NCBI GenBank assembly: GCA_963824095.1
Contig: CAWGNS010000008.1
Coordinates: 1,488,001 to 1,552,000, forward strand
Length of the DNA stretch: 64,000 nt
Source of the DNA: JBBDWJ01 sp963824095
Lineage (GTDB): Bacteria > Acidobacteriota > Terriglobia > Bryobacterales > UBA6623
Reading direction: 5' to 3'
This document shows, in pieces, positions 37,702-46,922 of the stretch. How positions within the stretch are numbered: the stretch's first letter is position 1; each line of letters starts with the position of its first letter. A program made the position numbers and the translations under genes. The notes under the pieces are model-generated. The model was given only the letters and a program-made list of their open reading frames with translations, was not told the origin of the DNA and ran no database searches.

Positions 37702-38460
37702 TCACCGCGCTTCCGCAGCCGCCTGCCGCAACCATTCTCGATCTTCCTCGCTCAACTCGGCCTGCTCGAGCAGCTCAGGCCGGTAGTGCAATGTCTTTTG
37801 GAGCGCCGCCCGCCGGCGCCAACGGCGAATCTGCTCGTGATTGCCGCTCAATAAAACCTCCGGGACTTCCCAGTCCCGAAACTTCGCCGGGCGCGTGTAG
37901 TGGGGAAAATCGAGCATCCCCACGCCTCCCTGGCCGAGCGGCGCGAACGACTCGCGCTGCGCCGACGCTTCGTTGCCCAGCACGCCGGGCAGCAGCCGGG
38001 CGACGCAATCGATCACCAGGCCACAGGCCCACTCGCCGCCGCTCAACACAAAACTGCCGACCGACAACTCCTGGTCGGCCAGGTTTTCGCTGACGCGCTC
38101 GTCGACCCCTTCGTAGCGGCCGCAGATCAGCGCGATCTCGTCGCAGGCCGCCAACTCGGCCGCCACGGCCTGGCTAAACAGCCGGCCCTGCGCCGAGAGC
38201 AACACCGTCGAGGTCCGCTTGCCGCTCCAGTCGCGCCGCGCCTCTTCCAGCGCCTGATAAATCGGCTCGACCTTGAGCACCATCCCTTCGTCGCCGCCAA
38301 AGGGCCGGTCGTCGACCGTGCGGTGGCGGTCCGAAGTGAACGTGCGCAGATCGTGAAACCGGATCTCGACAAGCCCCGCCTTCTGCGCCCGCGCGATCAC
38401 GCCGTGCGCGAAAGGCCCCTCGAAAAACGGGGGGAAAATCGTGAGGACGTGAAAGACCAT
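37702..38460 (-). CDS. trmD: tRNA (guanine-N1-)-methyltransferase
   Basis: Methylates N1 of G37 in tRNA using S-adenosylmethionine; prevents +1 frameshifting. The trefoil-knot segments are ALICGRYEGVDERV and SVGSFVLSGGEWACGLVIDC, and the C-terminal domain has MLDFPHYTRP and VPEVLLSGNHEQIRRWRR. In the segment ASAQRESFAPL the residue aligned with the catalytic Asp169 of H. influenzae TrmD (in EEDSF) appears to be Glu. 252 residues. It starts 24 bp after the rimM stop. Confidence 0.96.
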   Translation of the reverse strand: MVFHVLTIFPPFFEGPFAHGVIARAQKAGLVEIRFHDLRTFTSDRHRTVDDRPFGGDEGMVLKVEPIYQALEEARRDWSGKRTSTVLLSAQGRLFSQAVAAELAACDEIALICGRYEGVDERVSENLADQELSVGSFVLSGGEWACGLVIDCVARLLPGVLGNEASAQRESFAPLGQGGVGMLDFPHYTRPAKFRDWEVPEVLLSGNHEQIRRWRRRAALQKTLHYRPELLEQAELSEEDREWLRQAAAEAR

Positions 38461-38484
38461 GACTCGGCGCAGCCTGCGCCTCCC

Positions 38485-39012
38485 TCACGAATTCAGCTCT
38501 TCGAGCCCTTCCGGCAGCCGCACGCGGATCACGCCGTCGTCGGGCTTGATGTCGACGCAAATCTGCTTGGTAAACGGAATCAGCACCTCGCCGCCCGCCG
38601 CGCGCACCTGCAGCACTACCGGGCCGGTTCCTTCCAGGATGCTTTCCACTTCGCCGATCTCTCGGCCGCTGTCGGCGTCGACGATTCTCGTCCCGATCAG
38701 GTCGTCGAAGTAGTATTCACCCTCAGGCGGGGGGCCCAACTCGCCGCGCGGAATCTGCACCAGACTGCCGCGCAACAACTCGGCGTCGCTGATCGAGTCG
38801 ACGCCCGCGAACTTCAGAATCAAACGTCCCTGATGCCGCCAGGACTCCTCGAGCACGATCTCCCTGCGCTTGCCGGACGGATCCGTCAAGAACAAAGAGA
38901 CTCCCTCGCCGAATCGCTCACCGCCGTCGCTGAGGTCCTCGGCGGCCACCTCGCCGCGATTGCCCCGCGAGCGGATCACGCGAGCGATCGTTACGTACTC
39001 GGCGTCGCTCAC
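38485..39012 (-). CDS. rimM: ribosome maturation factor RimM
   Basis: Assembly factor that binds S19 in the 30S head during 16S rRNA maturation. It has the N-terminal RimM barrel (VTIARVIRSRGNRGEVAAEDL) and the C-terminal PRC barrel (EGEYYFDDLIGTRIVDADSG and DDGVIRVRLPEGLEEL). 175 residues with a GTG start at 39012. It lies between khpA and trmD as in most bacteria. Confidence 0.95.
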   Translation of the reverse strand: MSDAEYVTIARVIRSRGNRGEVAAEDLSDGGERFGEGVSLFLTDPSGKRREIVLEESWRHQGRLILKFAGVDSISDAELLRGSLVQIPRGELGPPPEGEYYFDDLIGTRIVDADSGREIGEVESILEGTGPVVLQVRAAGGEVLIPFTKQICVDIKPDDGVIRVRLPEGLEELNS

Positions 39013-39036
39013 TCCCGTCTTTCGGCCGGCCTCGAC

Positions 39037-39288
39037 TCACTCCAGAATTTCAAGAGTGAACCGTTTCTTGAGCTTCATGCCGGCGGCGCCAAGCAAGGTT
39101 CGGATGGATTTGGCCGTGCGCCCCTTCTTGCCGATGATCTTGCCCAGGTCGGTGGGGTCCACGCGCAGTTCCAGAACGCGCACTTGCTCACCTTCCACGG
39201 GGCGCACTGATACCTCTTCCGGCTTGTCCACCAGAGCTTTCGCGATCATTTCCACGAGTTCGACGATTGGCTCGGTTGAATCGCCCAT
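39037..39288 (-). CDS. khpA: KH-domain RNA-binding protein KhpA
   Basis: 83-residue single-KH protein; homologues bind RNA together with KhpB and influence cell elongation and small-RNA biology. The GxxG loop is in LGKIIGKKGRTAKSIRTLLG. It sits between rpsP and rimM, the usual position. Confidence 0.94.
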   Translation of the reverse strand: MGDSTEPIVELVEMIAKALVDKPEEVSVRPVEGEQVRVLELRVDPTDLGKIIGKKGRTAKSIRTLLGAAGMKLKKRFTLEILE

Positions 39289-39352
39289 CGTGCACCTCCC
39301 CCTGGCAGCGACAGAGAGTCTTCATGTTTCCGCACCGTAAGGAGGAAGAAAC

Positions 39353-39385
39353 AGGAGCGCGAGCTCCCGTTTTTTGCCGCCGCCG
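39353..39385 (+). repeat. degenerate family D repeat with T6 tract
   Basis: GGAGCGCGAGCTCCCGTTTTTTGCCGCC (by position) aligns with the core of the family D copies. It also forms a short GGAGC-GC-GAGCTCC-type hairpin followed by T6 on the plus strand, although no plus-strand gene precedes it. It lies in the rpsP-khpA gap. Confidence 0.35.
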
Positions 39386-39422
39386 CAACGGGCCGGGCCT
39401 GTATCTAACTGATTTCAGTATA

Positions 39423-39812
39423 TCAAGCAGTCGGTTTCGGTTCCTCGCCGGCAGCCGGCGCCGCGTCGGCCGCGGCCGGCTCGGTCGAGGGTGCTTCCGC
39501 TGCGGCTGGGGCGGCGGCCTGGGTCTTGCCAGCCGGCTTTTTCTCGGCCGCGGCTTCGCCGGCAGGCTCGGCCGGCCGGTCCTTGTAAACCTTGATCAAG
39601 CGGTGCACGCGGTCCGACGGCTGCGCGCCCTTGCCTAGCCAGTAATCGACGCGGTCCTGCTTCAACTCGATCAGAGTCGGGGTCTCCCGCGGATTGTAGT
39701 GACCCAGGATCTCGACCGAGCGGCTGTCGCGGGCGCGGCTTTTCTCCATCACCACCACCCGGTACGCCGCCTGTTTCTTGGCTCCAACCCGAGCCAAGCG
39801 AATCGCCAACAT
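39423..39812 (-). CDS. rpsP: 30S ribosomal protein S16 with long Ala/Pro/Glu-rich tail
   Basis: Small-subunit assembly protein. Residues 1-78 are canonical S16 (AIRLARVGAKKQAAYRVVV, DSRSVEILGHYNPRETPTL and the GAQPSDRVHRLIK segment). The remaining 50 residues are a low-complexity Ala/Pro/Glu/Lys tail, longer than in most S16 proteins. It lies 66 bp after ffh. Confidence 0.96.
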   Translation of the reverse strand: MLAIRLARVGAKKQAAYRVVVMEKSRARDSRSVEILGHYNPRETPTLIELKQDRVDYWLGKGAQPSDRVHRLIKVYKDRPAEPAGEAAAEKKPAGKTQAAAPAAAEAPSTEPAAADAAPAAGEEPKPTA

Positions 39813-39878
39813 AGTTCCTCCGTTCAGGGGATTGCCCCGGCGAGCCCCAAACAGCCCGCCCGTACCTCCGGCCGCGCG

Positions 39879-41240
39879 CTACTGGCGCATCAACGCCCCG
39901 AGGTTGAGGCCTCCCAAGCCTTTCCGTTTCTTTCCCTTTTTGAGTCCTCCCGACAGCGAACGCATCATCAGGCGCGCCTGCCGGTATTGTTTCAAAAGCT
40001 GATTGACCTGTTGCACCGACGTGCCGCTGCCGCGCGCGATGCGCCGCCGCCGGCTGCCGTTGATGAGTTGAAAATTGTCGCGCTCGCGCATCGTCATCGA
40101 GTTGATGATGGCCTCGACGCGATCGAGCTCCTTGGGGTCTACCTTGGCGTCCTGCAACTGTTTGAACGGACCCACCTGCGGCAGCATCCCCAAAATCGAT
40201 TCCAGCGACCCCAGCTTCTTGATCTGGCGCAGTTGCTGGCGGAAGTCCTCCAACGTGAAATCGTTGTCGAGGATCTTCTCCTGCATCTCGAGCGCCTGCT
40301 TCTCGTCGATGGTCCCTTCGACCTTCTCGATGAACGAGAGCATGTCGCCCATGCCCAGAATGCGCGAGACGACGCGCTCGGGGTAGAACAGCTCGAAGGC
40401 GCTCGGCTTTTCACCAACGCCCACAAATTTCAGAGGCCGGCCGGTGACCTGGCGGATCGACAGCGCCGCGCCGCCACGCGCATCGCCGTCCATTTTGGTG
40501 AGGATCACGCCGGTGATCCCCAACCGCTGGTGGAACTGCTCGGCCGACTTCACCGCGTCCTGCCCGGTCATCGCGTCGGCGACGAACAGAATCTCGGTCG
40601 GGTCGAACTCGCGCTTCAACTGCTCGAGCTCGACCATCAGGTCGTCGTCGATGTGCAGCCGGCCGGCGGTATCGACCAGCACCACGTCGCGGCCGGTCTC
40701 GATGGCTTCGCGGCGGGCGCCCTTGGAGAGCTCGAGCGGCGTGGTTTCCGATTCCTTGCCGGGGTAAATCGGCAGCTTGATCTGGCCCGCCACCACCCGC
40801 AACTGTTCGCGCGCCGCCGGGCGGTAAACGTCGACCGAAACCAGCAGCGGGCTGTGCCCGTTTTTCGAAAGCCACAGCGCCAGCTTGCCCGTGCTGGTCG
40901 TCTTGCCCGAACCTTGCAGGCCCACGATCAGATACACCGACGGCGGCGTATTGGCGTAGCGCAGCTTCGATTCGGTGCTGCCGAGAATCCGGATCAGCTC
41001 GTCCTTGACGATCTTCACCACCTGCTCGGTGGGCGAAAACGCCGTCAGGACCTCTTGCCCCAGCGCCTTGTTCCGAATGTTTTCGACAAGCTGCTTGACG
41101 ACCTTGAAGTTAACGTCGGCCTCGAGCAGCGCCAGACGGATCTCCTTGAGAGCATCCTGGATGTTCTGCTCGGTCAGCTTGCCTTCGCCGCGCAGGTCCT
41201 TGAAGACGCGCTGCAGCTTCTCTGTAAGGTTTTCAAACAC
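39879..41240 (-). CDS. ffh: signal recognition particle protein Ffh
   Basis: GTPase that binds 4.5S RNA and signal sequences and delivers nascent membrane proteins to FtsY. It has the N domain (residues 1-90), the G domain with GLQGSGKTTSTGKLALWL (P-loop), VDVYRPAAREQL and VLVDTAGRLHIDDDLM, and the Met-rich M domain ending RIARGSGTSVQQVNQLLKQYRQARLMM. 453 residues, GTG start at 41240. It is the first gene of the operon that continues through rpsP to rnhB. Confidence 0.97.
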   Translation of the reverse strand: MFENLTEKLQRVFKDLRGEGKLTEQNIQDALKEIRLALLEADVNFKVVKQLVENIRNKALGQEVLTAFSPTEQVVKIVKDELIRILGSTESKLRYANTPPSVYLIVGLQGSGKTTSTGKLALWLSKNGHSPLLVSVDVYRPAAREQLRVVAGQIKLPIYPGKESETTPLELSKGARREAIETGRDVVLVDTAGRLHIDDDLMVELEQLKREFDPTEILFVADAMTGQDAVKSAEQFHQRLGITGVILTKMDGDARGGAALSIRQVTGRPLKFVGVGEKPSAFELFYPERVVSRILGMGDMLSFIEKVEGTIDEKQALEMQEKILDNDFTLEDFRQQLRQIKKLGSLESILGMLPQVGPFKQLQDAKVDPKELDRVEAIINSMTMRERDNFQLINGSRRRRIARGSGTSVQQVNQLLKQYRQARLMMRSLSGGLKKGKKRKGLGGLNLGALMRQ

Positions 41241-41711
41241 AGAGGTTTACAGGGAACCGGGGGAGCGGGGAAACGGAAAGCCCCATGAGGGGTCCAGGCG
41301 GACACACCTCTCCTGCCTTACCCCATTGTAGTGAGCGCCGGATCGGAGCGTCAATGAGCTCCGCCAGGCCCGATAACCAAGCGCAACGGCCGGCTGGGGT
41401 CTCGGTTGCCAAAAGCACAGAAGCAGGACCAGGCGCCCGTGGCGCGAAGCTCCCGCTTTGCCGCCGTTCAGTTCATCGATCGGTGTCTTGGTATTTTTTA
41501 GCTTTGTGGGAAACAAACCAGCCGGAAAGGGCCCTCTACTGTAAGGCGGGAGCTTCACGCCGCGGCTGGCCCTTCCGGCCACTGTGCCCGTAGCTCCAGC
41601 CCGTATGCCATGCCCAGACCCACCCCTCCCCTAGTCGTAGGGTCTTGGCCGGATTGACGCCCGCCGCCGCAAGCTATACAAGGAAGAAGCGTCCAATCAC
41701 GGAGCCCCCCC
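41241..41711. other. divergent intergenic region with family D repeat
   Basis: 471 bases between ffh and the SYLF gene. A family D repeat (41434-41490) and its partial inverted partner GGCGGGAGCTTCACGCCGC (about 41544-41566) fill the centre. No gene seen. Confidence 0.55.
41434..41490 (+). repeat. family D dispersed repeat, copy 2
   Basis: Nearly identical to 33853-33905 over about 48 bases. Unlike copy 1 it has an inverted partial copy of its GGCGTGAAGCTCCCGCC core at about 41544-41566, so the two could form a long hairpin with an 80-nt AT-rich loop. Confidence 0.6.
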
Positions 41712-42827
41712 ATGAAAACCCGGATCCTGCTGAGTCTGTTTCTCGCCTGCAGCCTTGCCTCGGCCGAAAGCCCCAACGACAAGCCCGAAAACACCAGCGA
41801 CAAGGCTGAAAACACCGCCGAAAAAGCCATCGAGCGCTGCCAGGAGTCCGCCGATCTGCTCGACCAGATCATGGCCATGCCCGAAAAGGCCATTCCCCAC
41901 ACGCTGCTGACGAAGGCCCGCTGCATCGCGCTGATTCCCGGTGTCAAGAAAGCCGGCTTCGTGTTCGCCGGGATGTGGGGCAAGGGCTTCCTGTCCTGCC
42001 GCGGCGCGGATCCGGCGACCTGGAAGGGTCCCTCGGCGCTACGCCTGGAGGGCGGCAGCTTCGGCCTCCAGATCGGCGGCAGCTCGACCGACGTCGTCCT
42101 GCTCGTCATGAACGAGGATGGGGTCGACAAGCTGCTGTCGAGCAAATTTACCCTGGGAGCCGATGCCGCGGTGGCCGGCGGGCCGGTGGGCCGCAGCGCC
42201 CAGGTCCAGACGGACGCCCAGATGCACGCGAAAATCCTCGCCTACTCGCGGTCGCGAGGCCTGTTTGCCGGCCTTTCTCTCGATGGCGCTACGCTGCGGC
42301 CCGACAGCGACGTCAACAAGAGGCTTTACGGCGACGACATTCCCGCGAAACAGATCCTTTCGGGGATGACCGAGCCGCCCCAGGCCACCCGCGCTCTGCT
42401 GCAAACCATCGCCAAGTACGCCACTCCCAAGCCGGGCGAGGCTGTCGAGACGGCCCCAGCCACGGCGCCCGAGCCCGCCAAGGCGCCGGAACCGACGCTG
42501 TTGACCATTACCTCCGAGCCCGCCTATGCCGAGGTCGAGCTGAACCGCAATTTCAACGGCCTCACGCCGAGAACCAAGCAAATCTCGCCCGGTGAGTACC
42601 AAATCACGGTGAACAAGAAGGGCTTCGAGCCCTGGGTCAAGACCATCACCGTGGTTGCTGGCGAGTCGGTCACCCTCAACGCCAAGCTGGACAAGCTGGA
42701 AGCAACGGCGCCCGAAGCAGGGACCGAAGCCATGCCGGGCGCGCTGCCCACGGGGGCAACCTCGGCGGCAACCTCATCCAACCGGAACTCAGGCATCCGC
42801 GTCAGCGGCTGGCAGCCCAAACCCTAG
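41712..42827 (+). CDS. SYLF (Ysc84) lipid-binding domain protein with C-terminal PEGA domain
   Basis: Exported protein with a signal peptide (MKTRILLSLFLACSLASA), an acidic linker, a SYLF domain (residues about 40-230; signatures ARCIALIPGVKKAGFVFAG, RLEGGSFGLQIGGSSTDVV and SRSRGLFAGLSLDGATLRPD), a Pro/Ala-rich linker and a PEGA domain (about 262-330; ITSEPAYAEVELNRNFNGLTP). SYLF domains bind phosphoinositide-type lipids in eukaryotes; bacterial members are envelope proteins of unknown role. PEGA domains are thought to mediate surface attachment. Confidence 0.9.
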   Translation: MKTRILLSLFLACSLASAESPNDKPENTSDKAENTAEKAIERCQESADLLDQIMAMPEKAIPHTLLTKARCIALIPGVKKAGFVFAGMWGKGFLSCRGADPATWKGPSALRLEGGSFGLQIGGSSTDVVLLVMNEDGVDKLLSSKFTLGADAAVAGGPVGRSAQVQTDAQMHAKILAYSRSRGLFAGLSLDGATLRPDSDVNKRLYGDDIPAKQILSGMTEPPQATRALLQTIAKYATPKPGEAVETAPATAPEPAKAPEPTLLTITSEPAYAEVELNRNFNGLTPRTKQISPGEYQITVNKKGFEPWVKTITVVAGESVTLNAKLDKLEATAPEAGTEAMPGALPTGATSAATSSNRNSGIRVSGWQPKP

Positions 42828-42968
42828 CGGTTCCTGTCGCCGAAACCTCATCGGTAAGCACGATCACGGGCGTCTGGCGCCGCGGGGCGGCCGCGGTTGA
42901 CAGCGCTTTGCGATCCGTGGTCCCATGACCGCGTTACGGACTCGCCCGGGAGGAGGAGCAGCGTCTCT

Positions 42969-44087
42969 ATGGATCGCAGAAGGTTTGTGCAGTGGAGCGG
43001 TGCGGCCGCCGGGGCGGTGTTGGCCGGTTGTGGAGCGGCGCCGCCGGCCTCGGAAACCACGGCCGCTGCGTCGAAGATCAGCAAGCCCCTCAAAATGCAC
43101 GTCGGCTGCCAGCGCAGCCCGACCACTCCCGAACTGTTGCAACACTTCAAGCGTCACGGCGTCGACCATATCTGCGGCTACCCGCCCGACCCCGGCGAGC
43201 GCGGCTACTGGCTTCCCGAGGACGTCGAAAAGACGCGCGAGCTGTGCGAGAAATACGGCGTCTCGCTCGACATGGTGGCGTTGCCATTTCTGGCCTCGTC
43301 GCACATCGACCGCGAAAAGCGCGGCGCCATCATGCTCGGCAAGAGCCCCGAACGCGACAAAGACATCGACGACATCCACAAGATGATCGAGGCCTGCGCC
43401 AAAGCGGGCGTACCGGCGTTCAAATACAACATGAGCCTGCTGGGCGTGCTGCGCATCGAACGCACCCCGGGCCGCGGCGGGACGACCTATAGCACCTGGA
43501 AACTGGCCGACGCCAAGCCCGATCCGCCGCTCACGCGCGCGGGCAAGGTCAATGCCGAACAAGCCTGGGAGCGCATCAGCTACTTCATCGAGCGGGTGAT
43601 CCCGGTGGCCGACGAGTTCAAGGTGCGGGCGGCCTGCCATCCGCACGACCCCGGCGTGCCGCCGTCAGGCTACCAGGGCGTGGTGCGCGTGCTGGGTACC
43701 CCTGAAGGGCTCTACAAGTTTATGGGGCTGCATTCCAGCCCCTATCACGGCTTCAATCTTTGCCTGGGAACCACTGCGGAGATGCTGCAGGACCCCAATC
43801 GCGAGATCCATGACGTGATTCGCAAGATCGGCGGCGAGAAGCGCATCTTCAACATTCATTTCCGCAATATCCGCGGCAAGCGCGACGACTTCGTCGAGGT
43901 CTTTCCCGACGAGGGAGACATGAACATGGTCGATGTGGCGATGACGCTGGCCGAAGTGGACTATCCCTACATGGTGATGCCCGACCACATGCCGCAGCAC
44001 CCCGACGACCCTGGCGGCAAGCAGGCCTTCGCCTTCGGCTACGGCTACATCAAGGGTGTACTGCAGGCCGTGGAAAGGCTGGCCTGA
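42969..44087 (+). CDS. Tat-exported lipoprotein related to mannonate dehydratase (UxuA-like TIM barrel)
   Basis: 372 residues. The N-terminus MDRRRFVQWSGAAAGAVLAGC combines a twin-arginine motif with a lipobox (L18-A-G-C21), so the enzyme should be a folded, lipid-anchored periplasmic protein. The body matches the mannonate dehydratase family: RHGVDHICGYPPDPGERGYW, AACHPHDPGVPPSGYQGV, IFNIHFRNIRGKRDDFVEVFPDEGD and MVMPDHMPQHPDDPGG with the expected His and Asp metal ligands. UxuA normally works in the cytosol on D-mannonate. The frame is open to 42897 but the signal peptide fixes the ATG at 42969. Confidence 0.86.
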   Translation: MDRRRFVQWSGAAAGAVLAGCGAAPPASETTAAASKISKPLKMHVGCQRSPTTPELLQHFKRHGVDHICGYPPDPGERGYWLPEDVEKTRELCEKYGVSLDMVALPFLASSHIDREKRGAIMLGKSPERDKDIDDIHKMIEACAKAGVPAFKYNMSLLGVLRIERTPGRGGTTYSTWKLADAKPDPPLTRAGKVNAEQAWERISYFIERVIPVADEFKVRAACHPHDPGVPPSGYQGVVRVLGTPEGLYKFMGLHSSPYHGFNLCLGTTAEMLQDPNREIHDVIRKIGGEKRIFNIHFRNIRGKRDDFVEVFPDEGDMNMVDVAMTLAEVDYPYMVMPDHMPQHPDDPGGKQAFAFGYGYIKGVLQAVERLA

Positions 44088-44134
44088 CGACCCGGCGGCA
44101 CCCGTCGCCGGCAACACCCGTCGCCGATATGAAT

Positions 44135-44258
44135 CGCCACTCAGAGCCGCGGGCGTAAGCCCGCGCTGGGCACGCCCTCACACCCCACCGCCCGTCTGCC
44201 GGTGTCATCCTGTCTCCCGACCCTTGGCGCAAGCTGACGCTTGCGGCTCTGAGTGGCG
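44135..44258. repeat. family C inverted repeat (16-bp arms)
   Basis: CGCCACTCAGAGCCGC (44135-44150) and its exact reverse complement (44243-44258) bracket about 92 bases. The left arm continues into GGGCGTAAGCCCGCGCT, which recurs at 60985-61012. Located between two convergent genes. Confidence 0.6.
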
Positions 44259-44333
44259 CTTTGCACGGAAGTGGTTGGCCGGATTGGCGGCGCGTGGTTG
44301 GGAGATCGGTATTGCCGGGCAGCCGCAAACGCC

Positions 44334-46922
44334 TCAGCGGCTGACAGCCAGATTCACGACGTTGCTGCGCCGCCCATCCACCAGCAGCGAGATGTCGGTC
44401 GCGCTGCTGAGGCCTTCCGGAAGGCTGAAGCGCAGGCGATAGAGGCCGGGCATGCCGGAAACCTGCTCGATCGCTTCGGGAGTGAGCCGCGCGGCGCCGA
44501 GTTGGATCTGGATCCGCGCGTCGGCAGCGCTCGAGGCGCCCAAACGCGCCGCGACGGCGGTGCCCAGCCCGGTGGCCAGCAGGGTGAGAGGCTCTCCAGC
44601 GTGAGCCGGGCTCGAGCCCGCCACGTACGAGTCGTCGCGGTGGGCCACCCCGAAAACGCCGGGCGAGACGCGCGCGACCTCCATCAACATCGGCTCGCTC
44701 ACTTCGTCACCGGCGTAAACCCGTACCTCGGCCGTGCCGGGTGTGATCGAGGCCGGAATCTGCAGGTTGATCTGGCGCGGCGCGACGGACAACAGCACCG
44801 CATCCTGCCCGTTAAACGTCACCCGCACGCCGCTCTGCTGGGCGCTGCCTGCCGAGGCCGTGGCGGTTGGCGATCCGGTCAAATTCTCCCCAAACAGAGA
44901 GGCCAATACACCTGGCGACAGGTCGTGGGTCATCGTCGCGCTGTTGATGACACCGTCATAGTGGAGCGTTGGAGGCCCGGCCTCGGAAGCCAGCGGGGTT
45001 TCGCCGGTGCGCAGCCGCTGTGGCAGCGTCATCACCAGCAGTCCGCTGGTCACGCTCACCAGGTAGTTCCCCTTGGTGGACTCGGGGGGCACGGTAACCA
45101 CCGCGCGCAGGTAGGTCGGGCTCACCACATCCACGTAGCGAGCGACGACCTCGCTATTTCCGAACCCCACCACCGTCTCCCCGGGAACGAAATACACGCC
45201 CTCGCCGCGGATTTCAATCACGCGGTCGGTTCCGGCGTGAATGTATTCGGGGGACATGGTGAGCGAAGCCGCCCCGCCGCTGAAATAGGGAAAAACGACG
45301 TTTCCGTCGGGCAGCGTGAGGGCCGAGCTTTGCCCGTCGGGGTTGTAGACGGTCACGATCGCCTGGTGCCCCGGGGGTCCGGGCGGCGGCACCACCTGGA
45401 TCTCGTTCCCGGTGGCGTCGATGCCGACGATCTGCGCCGGCAAGCCATCGAAATAGACCGTCGAGAGCGGGTCGAAATTGAGGCCGTGTACGCTCCATAC
45501 GCCCGGCTGGCTGGCCGCCGCGGTCTCCTCGATCCAGTGAATCACCGGCGCTGGCTGCGAGGTGAGGTGCACGCCGCTCGGCAGCACATAGATATCGTTC
45601 GGCACGCGAAACAGCAGGTGCTTGGCCCCGACCTGGCTATAGGGGTCGATGTCGAAATCCAGGCGGATGAAATTGTCGTAGCCCTGGTAGGGTTGCGGCT
45701 TTCTGGCGTGCAGTTCGCCGCCCAGCACGTCGACCGTCAAATTGGAGAGATTCTGGGTCAGGCCCTGGCCGTAGGCCAGCACAAAGCCCACCTCCGGCTG
45801 CTGGTCGAGGAAAGCAGGGTGCACACCCGGCGCCCCGTTGCCGGGAAAACTGTAAGTACTCACCCCATAGACACTTAGGGCACTGGTGGGGGTCACGTGG
45901 AACTGAATATCTTGGGCCACTTCGCCGGCGCGTACGTCGACCGTGGGAGTCTTGGCGAAATCGGTCGTGCCGCCATAGAACATGGTCTTGAACGGCGACG
46001 AAGCCTCCAGCCGCGTGCCGTTGTCGAGCACCGGCAGGACGATGTTGGCCGGGCCCAGCCCTTCCAGGGTTGAAGGCGGCAACGGGTGCACGTACAACTG
46101 ATAGGGACCCGGCAGCAGTCCGTCGATGCGATAGGTGCCGTCGGGGGCAGACAGCGCGCTCACCGCCGACGCGCCGGAAATTGCGACGATCGAGGCCAAA
46201 TGGACCGGGTCGCCCGCCATCGTGGTCACCCGCCCCGTAATCGAGCCGTAACTCTGCTGGAAGCGGCTTGACGGGTAGAGAGACGAAACGCCGGCGATGT
46301 CGTCGGCGCCCAGCGGTTGGGCGCGCGAGGTGGCGCGGGTCGTGTCGATGCTCATCACCGAACTGGTGAGCGTGTGCTGCAGGCCCAACGCATGGCCGAT
46401 TTCGTGAACCAGGCTATTGAAAAACAGCTCCGAGAAGCTCTGGCGCGGCCGGCTGCCCAGCGTAAGATCATTCGACAGAACCACCTGCGAGTAGACGATG
46501 GGCACAAAGTCGTCGCGAGGCTCGCCCCAGGTCACCGGCCCGCCCAGCCCGATCACCCCTGGCGGCAGCTCGGCAAACACAATCTCCCCGGCTGGCGGAC
46601 CCGAGTCGGGAAGGCCTTCCGTCAGGCCTCCATAGGCGACCCGCAAAGTGGACGTCGGAACCGCATCCCAGACCGAAAGGGCTTGGCGCACCTGGCTGAC
46701 CAGCGCCTCGAAGCTATCGTTGGGGGCCAGCTTGGGGCCGTCCTGGTTGACGTAGAAATAGACCTTCTGGTCAAGCAGTTCCTGCAGGTCGAACTTCTCG
46801 ACGATCGGCTGGAATCCCTGCCCCTCGCGGTAGTGGACGAAGTGGGTGTAGGCGTGGGAACTCGCCGCCGCCAACATCAGCAGCGCCACACAACGGCCCA
46901 AGACCACCCACCGGGACCTCAC
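44334..46922 (-). CDS. matrixin-type metalloprotease with Solibacter-type C-terminal domain
   Basis: Secreted 862-residue protein. After a signal peptide (CVALLMLAAASSHA) comes a metzincin protease domain with zinc motif HEIGHALGLQH (173-183) and Met-turn SSVMS (188-192). A carboxypeptidase-regulatory-like domain follows (about 225-300; GSITGRVTTMAGDPVHLASI), then IPT/TIG-like beta domains in the middle. The C-terminal 220 residues (VINSATMTHDLSPGVLASLFG, VRVTFNGQDAVLLSVAPRQIN, GEPLTLLATGLG) resemble the TIGR03437 domain known mainly from Solibacter. GTG start; the upstream gene's stop overlaps it by 3-4 bases. Confidence 0.9.
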   Translation of the reverse strand: MRSRWVVLGRCVALLMLAAASSHAYTHFVHYREGQGFQPIVEKFDLQELLDQKVYFYVNQDGPKLAPNDSFEALVSQVRQALSVWDAVPTSTLRVAYGGLTEGLPDSGPPAGEIVFAELPPGVIGLGGPVTWGEPRDDFVPIVYSQVVLSNDLTLGSRPRQSFSELFFNSLVHEIGHALGLQHTLTSSVMSIDTTRATSRAQPLGADDIAGVSSLYPSSRFQQSYGSITGRVTTMAGDPVHLASIVAISGASAVSALSAPDGTYRIDGLLPGPYQLYVHPLPPSTLEGLGPANIVLPVLDNGTRLEASSPFKTMFYGGTTDFAKTPTVDVRAGEVAQDIQFHVTPTSALSVYGVSTYSFPGNGAPGVHPAFLDQQPEVGFVLAYGQGLTQNLSNLTVDVLGGELHARKPQPYQGYDNFIRLDFDIDPYSQVGAKHLLFRVPNDIYVLPSGVHLTSQPAPVIHWIEETAAASQPGVWSVHGLNFDPLSTVYFDGLPAQIVGIDATGNEIQVVPPPGPPGHQAIVTVYNPDGQSSALTLPDGNVVFPYFSGGAASLTMSPEYIHAGTDRVIEIRGEGVYFVPGETVVGFGNSEVVARYVDVVSPTYLRAVVTVPPESTKGNYLVSVTSGLLVMTLPQRLRTGETPLASEAGPPTLHYDGVINSATMTHDLSPGVLASLFGENLTGSPTATASAGSAQQSGVRVTFNGQDAVLLSVAPRQINLQIPASITPGTAEVRVYAGDEVSEPMLMEVARVSPGVFGVAHRDDSYVAGSSPAHAGEPLTLLATGLGTAVAARLGASSAADARIQIQLGAARLTPEAIEQVSGMPGLYRLRFSLPEGLSSATDISLLVDGRRSNVVNLAVSR

